From Piscirickettsiaceae bacterium (GTDB taxonomy: Bacteria > Pseudomonadota > Gammaproteobacteria > Nitrosococcales > Methylophagaceae): a stretch of DNA of 8,686 nucleotides. Below, in pieces: positions 6,707-8,686 of the stretch. Position 1 is the stretch's first letter, and each line of letters begins with the position of its first letter. The stretch lies in assembly GCA_018646825.1 (NCBI GenBank), contig JABGUA010000012.1, positions 1-8,686 on the forward strand, read 5' to 3'. The position numbers and the translations under genes are program-made. The notes below the pieces were generated by a model. The model did not search any database and was not told the origin of the DNA. It saw nothing but the letters and a program-made list of their open reading frames with translations.

Positions 6707-7231
6707 TCATTGTGCCGCCATGATGTGTTGTTGTTTTTGCTTAAATTCTGTTTCAGTCTGATGCATCGTAGCTTGTATAGCTATGCCAGTTTGGATACGG
6801 TGGGCCAATGATGCTGGGTTGTGTGTTGACAATGTTAGCGTGGGAATAGATTGCTTACAAATAAGGGTGGTGGTTAAGCAAGGTCTGAGACCAGCGGGGT
6901 CAAAAGTCGGCTGGTTGTGGAGTTTGACAATAATGTCTAGTTTCGTTTTTTCTTGCCAAGCTTGCTTGCCGAAATGTTTGGTAACCGGGATGAGTCCAAG
7001 CTCTTTGGTATGGAGTAAATCAGCTAGTAATATAGGGCATTGTCCAATAACTTGGTGTTCGCTATAGATAAATTCTGCAATATCATCAGCGATAAGTTGA
7101 TGGCCTTGATAAAGACACTCTAGCGCTAAGCTACTTTTCCCAATACCGGGTTCACCCATAATAAAAACACCTTGCCCTGAGATATTAAGTAGGACACCGT
7201 GGTGTGTTTCGGCTGAGTCGTTGCGGGTCAT
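6707..7231 (-). CDS. hprK: Short HPr(Ser) kinase (C-terminal catalytic domain only)
   Basis: This 174-residue protein matches only the kinase domain of HprK/P; classical enzymes have ~310 residues with an extra N-terminal domain. Key features are HHGVLL (His11 aligns with the conserved HGV), Walker A GEPGIGKSS (26-34) and HQLIADD with Asp49-Asp50. The region corresponding to the family signature (usually close to EIRGLGIINVRxLFG) reads HTKELGLIPVTKHFG (74-88): LG and FG are kept, but the conserved Glu, Arg and first Gly are replaced. In published HprK/P work this signature matters for dephosphorylation, so a kinase-dominant or altered enzyme is possible (inference). Short forms are known in alphaproteobacteria. 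The ptsN stop lies 5 bp upstream and an in-frame TAA at 7265-7267 blocks extension, so the N domain is truly missing. The probable target is HPr Ser46. The start has no clear ribosome site and probably depends on ptsN translation. Confidence 0.85.
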   Translation of the reverse strand: MTRNDSAETHHGVLLNISGQGVFIMGEPGIGKSSLALECLYQGHQLIADDIAEFIYSEHQVIGQCPILLADLLHTKELGLIPVTKHFGKQAWQEKTKLDIIVKLHNQPTFDPAGLRPCLTTTLICKQSIPTLTLSTHNPASLAHRIQTGIAIQATMHQTETEFKQKQQHIMAAQ

Positions 7232-7236
7232 TGGTA

Positions 7237-7701
7237 TTAATCGTCGTCGATAGCCAATAGTAAGTTAAACAATTTTTCGGGATCCTGGGTTGTTCGAATA
7301 TTTTCGCAAGTAGCTTGGTCTCGTAGGAGGGTAGCAAGACGGGCTAAATGCTCTAAGTGATATTCATCCCCATCTTCTGGTACTAGTAATCCGAAGACGA
7401 TATCAACAGGCAGATTATCTGCAGCCTCATAATTGATAGGTGTTGCTAATGTCATCAGAACTGCGATTGTGTCGGTGATACCAGGGACACGAGCATGTGG
7501 GATGGCAACACCTCTACCCAAGCCAGTACTGCCAAGTCGTTCACGCTCTAATAAGGCTTGAAAGATACGGTTGGCAGGTAGGGCTTGGGTATTGGTTGCA
7601 AGATATTGACTTAGATTTTCTATGAGTCGCTTCTTACTCGAGATAGCATTCTCATTACAGTGAATATTGTCAGCATTGACCAGTAAAGAAGCGATGAGCA
7701 T
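7237..7701 (-). CDS. ptsN: PTS EIIA-Ntr (nitrogen regulatory protein PtsN)
   Basis: This 154-residue cytoplasmic regulator belongs to the fructose/mannitol EIIA family (PTS EIIA type-2). The active His69 lies in GLGRGVAIPHAR, matching His73 of E. coli PtsN. Other family stretches are ERLGSTGLGRG (54-64) and the run near residue 95-108 with PVDIVFGLLVPEDG. In E. coli PtsN is phosphorylated through the nitrogen PTS and its unphosphorylated form affects potassium transport and sensor kinases; here the donor is probably the HPr encoded two genes downstream of hprK. The start is supported by AGGAC about 9 nt upstream of the ATG. It is 15 bp after hpf and 5 bp before hprK, so it is surely in the same operon. 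The N-terminus (MLIASLLVNADNIHC) is slightly shorter than in E. coli. Confidence 0.95.
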   Translation of the reverse strand: MLIASLLVNADNIHCNENAISSKKRLIENLSQYLATNTQALPANRIFQALLERERLGSTGLGRGVAIPHARVPGITDTIAVLMTLATPINYEAADNLPVDIVFGLLVPEDGDEYHLEHLARLATLLRDQATCENIRTTQDPEKLFNLLLAIDDD

Positions 7702-7716
7702 AGTAAATTTGTCCTA

Positions 7717-8043
7717 TTAGCCGGCGTTGTGTTTCATTTGCGCACCATCGGCTTGATGGGGGTTTTTAACTTTGTCTTTATGTTTGATGATTTGGCGATC
7801 TAGTTTAGCAACAAGGTGCTCGATCGCAGTGTACATGTTTTCATTCTCATCGGAAGCGAAGAGATCCGCACCACTCACGTGGACTGTGGCTTCCGCTTTT
7901 TGACGTTGTTTTTCGACCGTGAGAATAACGTGAACATTGGTCATATGGCCAAAGTGTCGTGTTAATTTTTCGAACTTGTTATTAACATGATCACGAAGAC
8001 TGTCTGTAATCTCAATATGTTGTCCACTTAGGTTTAACTGCAT
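7717..8043 (-). CDS. hpf: Ribosome hibernation promoting factor, short form
   Basis: This 108-residue protein of the HPF/YfiA family binds the small ribosomal subunit and, in the short form, helps form inactive 100S ribosomes in stationary phase. The family pattern is visible: NLSGQHIEITDSLRDHV at the N-terminus, basic EKQRQKAEATVHVSG in the middle, and YTAIEHLVAKLDRQIIKHKDK (71-91). It lacks the C-terminal dimerisation domain of long HPF, so it is the short enteric type. A good ribosome site, AGGAG, lies 9 nt before the ATG. It follows rpoN after 40 bp, the usual position in Proteobacteria. The C-terminal tail (NPHQADGAQMKHNAG) is not conserved. Confidence 0.95.
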   Translation of the reverse strand: MQLNLSGQHIEITDSLRDHVNNKFEKLTRHFGHMTNVHVILTVEKQRQKAEATVHVSGADLFASDENENMYTAIEHLVAKLDRQIIKHKDKVKNPHQADGAQMKHNAG

Positions 8044-8071
8044 AGTAGTCTACTCCTGTTGGTCTATGGAA

Positions 8072-8094
8072 GATTGGCTTATATTACACCAATC
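8072..8094 (-). repeat. Short inverted repeat across the rpoN stop codon
   Basis: GATTGG (8072-8077) and CCAATC (8089-8094) can form a 6-bp stem with an 11-nt loop that contains the rpoN TAA. No U-tract follows on the minus strand, so it is not a classical terminator. It could be a weak stability or processing hairpin between rpoN and hpf, or chance. Confidence 0.25.
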
Positions 8095-8686
8095 GTTTTC
8101 GTTCATTCGATGGCGGAATTGCCAACGTTTCACGGTATTTGGCGATTGTTCTCCTTGCGACATTGACGCCTTGGTCTCCTAGAATATCAGCAATTTTACT
8201 ATCGCTGAGAGGTTTTCTTGGATTTTCGGCGGCAACCAGTTTTTTTATGATAGCGCGAATGGCTGTGGCTGAACATTCTCCGCCACTGTCGGTACTAACA
8301 TGACTAGAGAAAAAGTATTTAAGTTCATAAATGCCGCGGGGGGTATGTAAATATTTTCGTGTAGTGACACGTGAAATGGTTGATTCATGCATCTCAACTT
8401 CTTCCGCAATATTGTGTAGAACAAGGGGACGCATTGCTTCATCACCATGATCCAAAAAGGCTCGCTGGTGCTGCACAATGGAGGAAGCGACTTTTAATAG
8501 TGTCTCATTGCGGCTGAGTAGGCTTTTAATAAACCACTTAGCCTCCTGCATGCTCGCTCGACCGTAGTCTTTGTCCGTGTTTGAGCCTGCGCTTAAAAGT
8601 TCTGCATAGTGGTCGTTTATTCGAAGTTTGGGGGCAATATCAGGATTGAGCTCGACTCGCCATCGACCGTCGACACGTTTAACAAA
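8084..8686 (-). CDS. rpoN: RNA polymerase sigma-54 factor, C-terminal 200 residues (5' part outside window)
   Basis: The reading frame is open at the right edge and gives 200 residues ending ERKRLV, collinear with the C-terminus of E. coli RpoN. The visible part begins in the core-binding region (VKRVDGRWRVELNPD) and continues through the helix-turn-helix segment MHESTISRVTTRKYL (visible residues 99-113) and GIYELKYFFSSHV. The RpoN box ARRTIAKYRE (177-186) recognises the -24 promoter element; Ile replaces the usual Val, a mild change. Sigma-54 directs transcription of nitrogen, motility and other genes with enhancer-binding activators. The inner ATG at 8549-8551 is not the real start, since homology continues upstream without a break. 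It heads the visible rpoN-hpf-ptsN cluster. Confidence 0.98.
   Translation of the reverse strand, partial: FVKRVDGRWRVELNPDIAPKLRINDHYAELLSAGSNTDKDYGRASMQEAKWFIKSLLSRNETLLKVASSIVQHQRAFLDHGDEAMRPLVLHNIAEEVEMHESTISRVTTRKYLHTPRGIYELKYFFSSHVSTDSGGECSATAIRAIIKKLVAAENPRKPLSDSKIADILGDQGVNVARRTIAKYRETLAIPPSNERKRLV

Noticed and set aside
6707..7231. The P-loop protein after ptsN as RapZ.
   Set aside because: RapZ is about 280 residues with a different P-loop context. HHGVLL, GEPGIGKSS and the HQLIADD motif identify HprK.

Overview
This window looks like chromosomal DNA of a gammaproteobacterium of moderate GC content. The evidence is an RpoN C-terminus and a chorismate synthase that read very close to enterobacterial and pseudomonad proteins, an Nqr subunit, and the rpoN-hpf-ptsN order typical of Proteobacteria. 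A marine or Thiotrichales-like lineage is possible, but that is only a guess. All eleven genes lie on the minus strand, so transcription runs from the right edge to the left.

Right to centre (8686 to about 2798): the 3' part of rpoN (sigma-54) is followed by hpf (ribosome hibernation), ptsN (EIIA-Ntr), a short hprK (HPr kinase without the usual N-terminal domain), a mannose-family EIIA, ptsH (HPr), ptsI (Enzyme I) and mgtE (Mg2+ transporter). From rpoN to ptsI the gaps are 55 bp or less, and EIIA/HPr and HPr/EI overlap in ATGA start-stop junctions. This is a regulatory phosphotransferase chain with no sugar permease: PEP to EI (His195) to HPr (His15), then to PtsN (His69) and/or the EIIA (His10). 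HprK can in principle modify HPr at Ser46, which is present. The layout resembles that known from xanthomonads, but rapZ, usually found next to hprK in such clusters, is absent.

Left-centre (2691 to 455): aroC (chorismate synthase) is joined by an ATGA overlap to a 12-helix MFS transporter of the HcaT/LacY-like group.

Left edge (454 to 1): a 128-bp gap holds a plausible promoter and a strong Shine-Dalgarno sequence. It is followed by the start of an nqrA-like gene that runs off the window. Its first ~62 codons read as NqrA. The following ~46 codons are AT-rich and lack the expected glycine-rich motifs.

Most of the window is ordinary, well conserved housekeeping and regulatory sequence. The points that deserve a second look are the truncated HprK with a degenerate signature, the missing rapZ, and the divergent nqrA with its displaced ribosome binding site. 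I see no mobile element, CRISPR array, RNA gene or clearly new multigene system.
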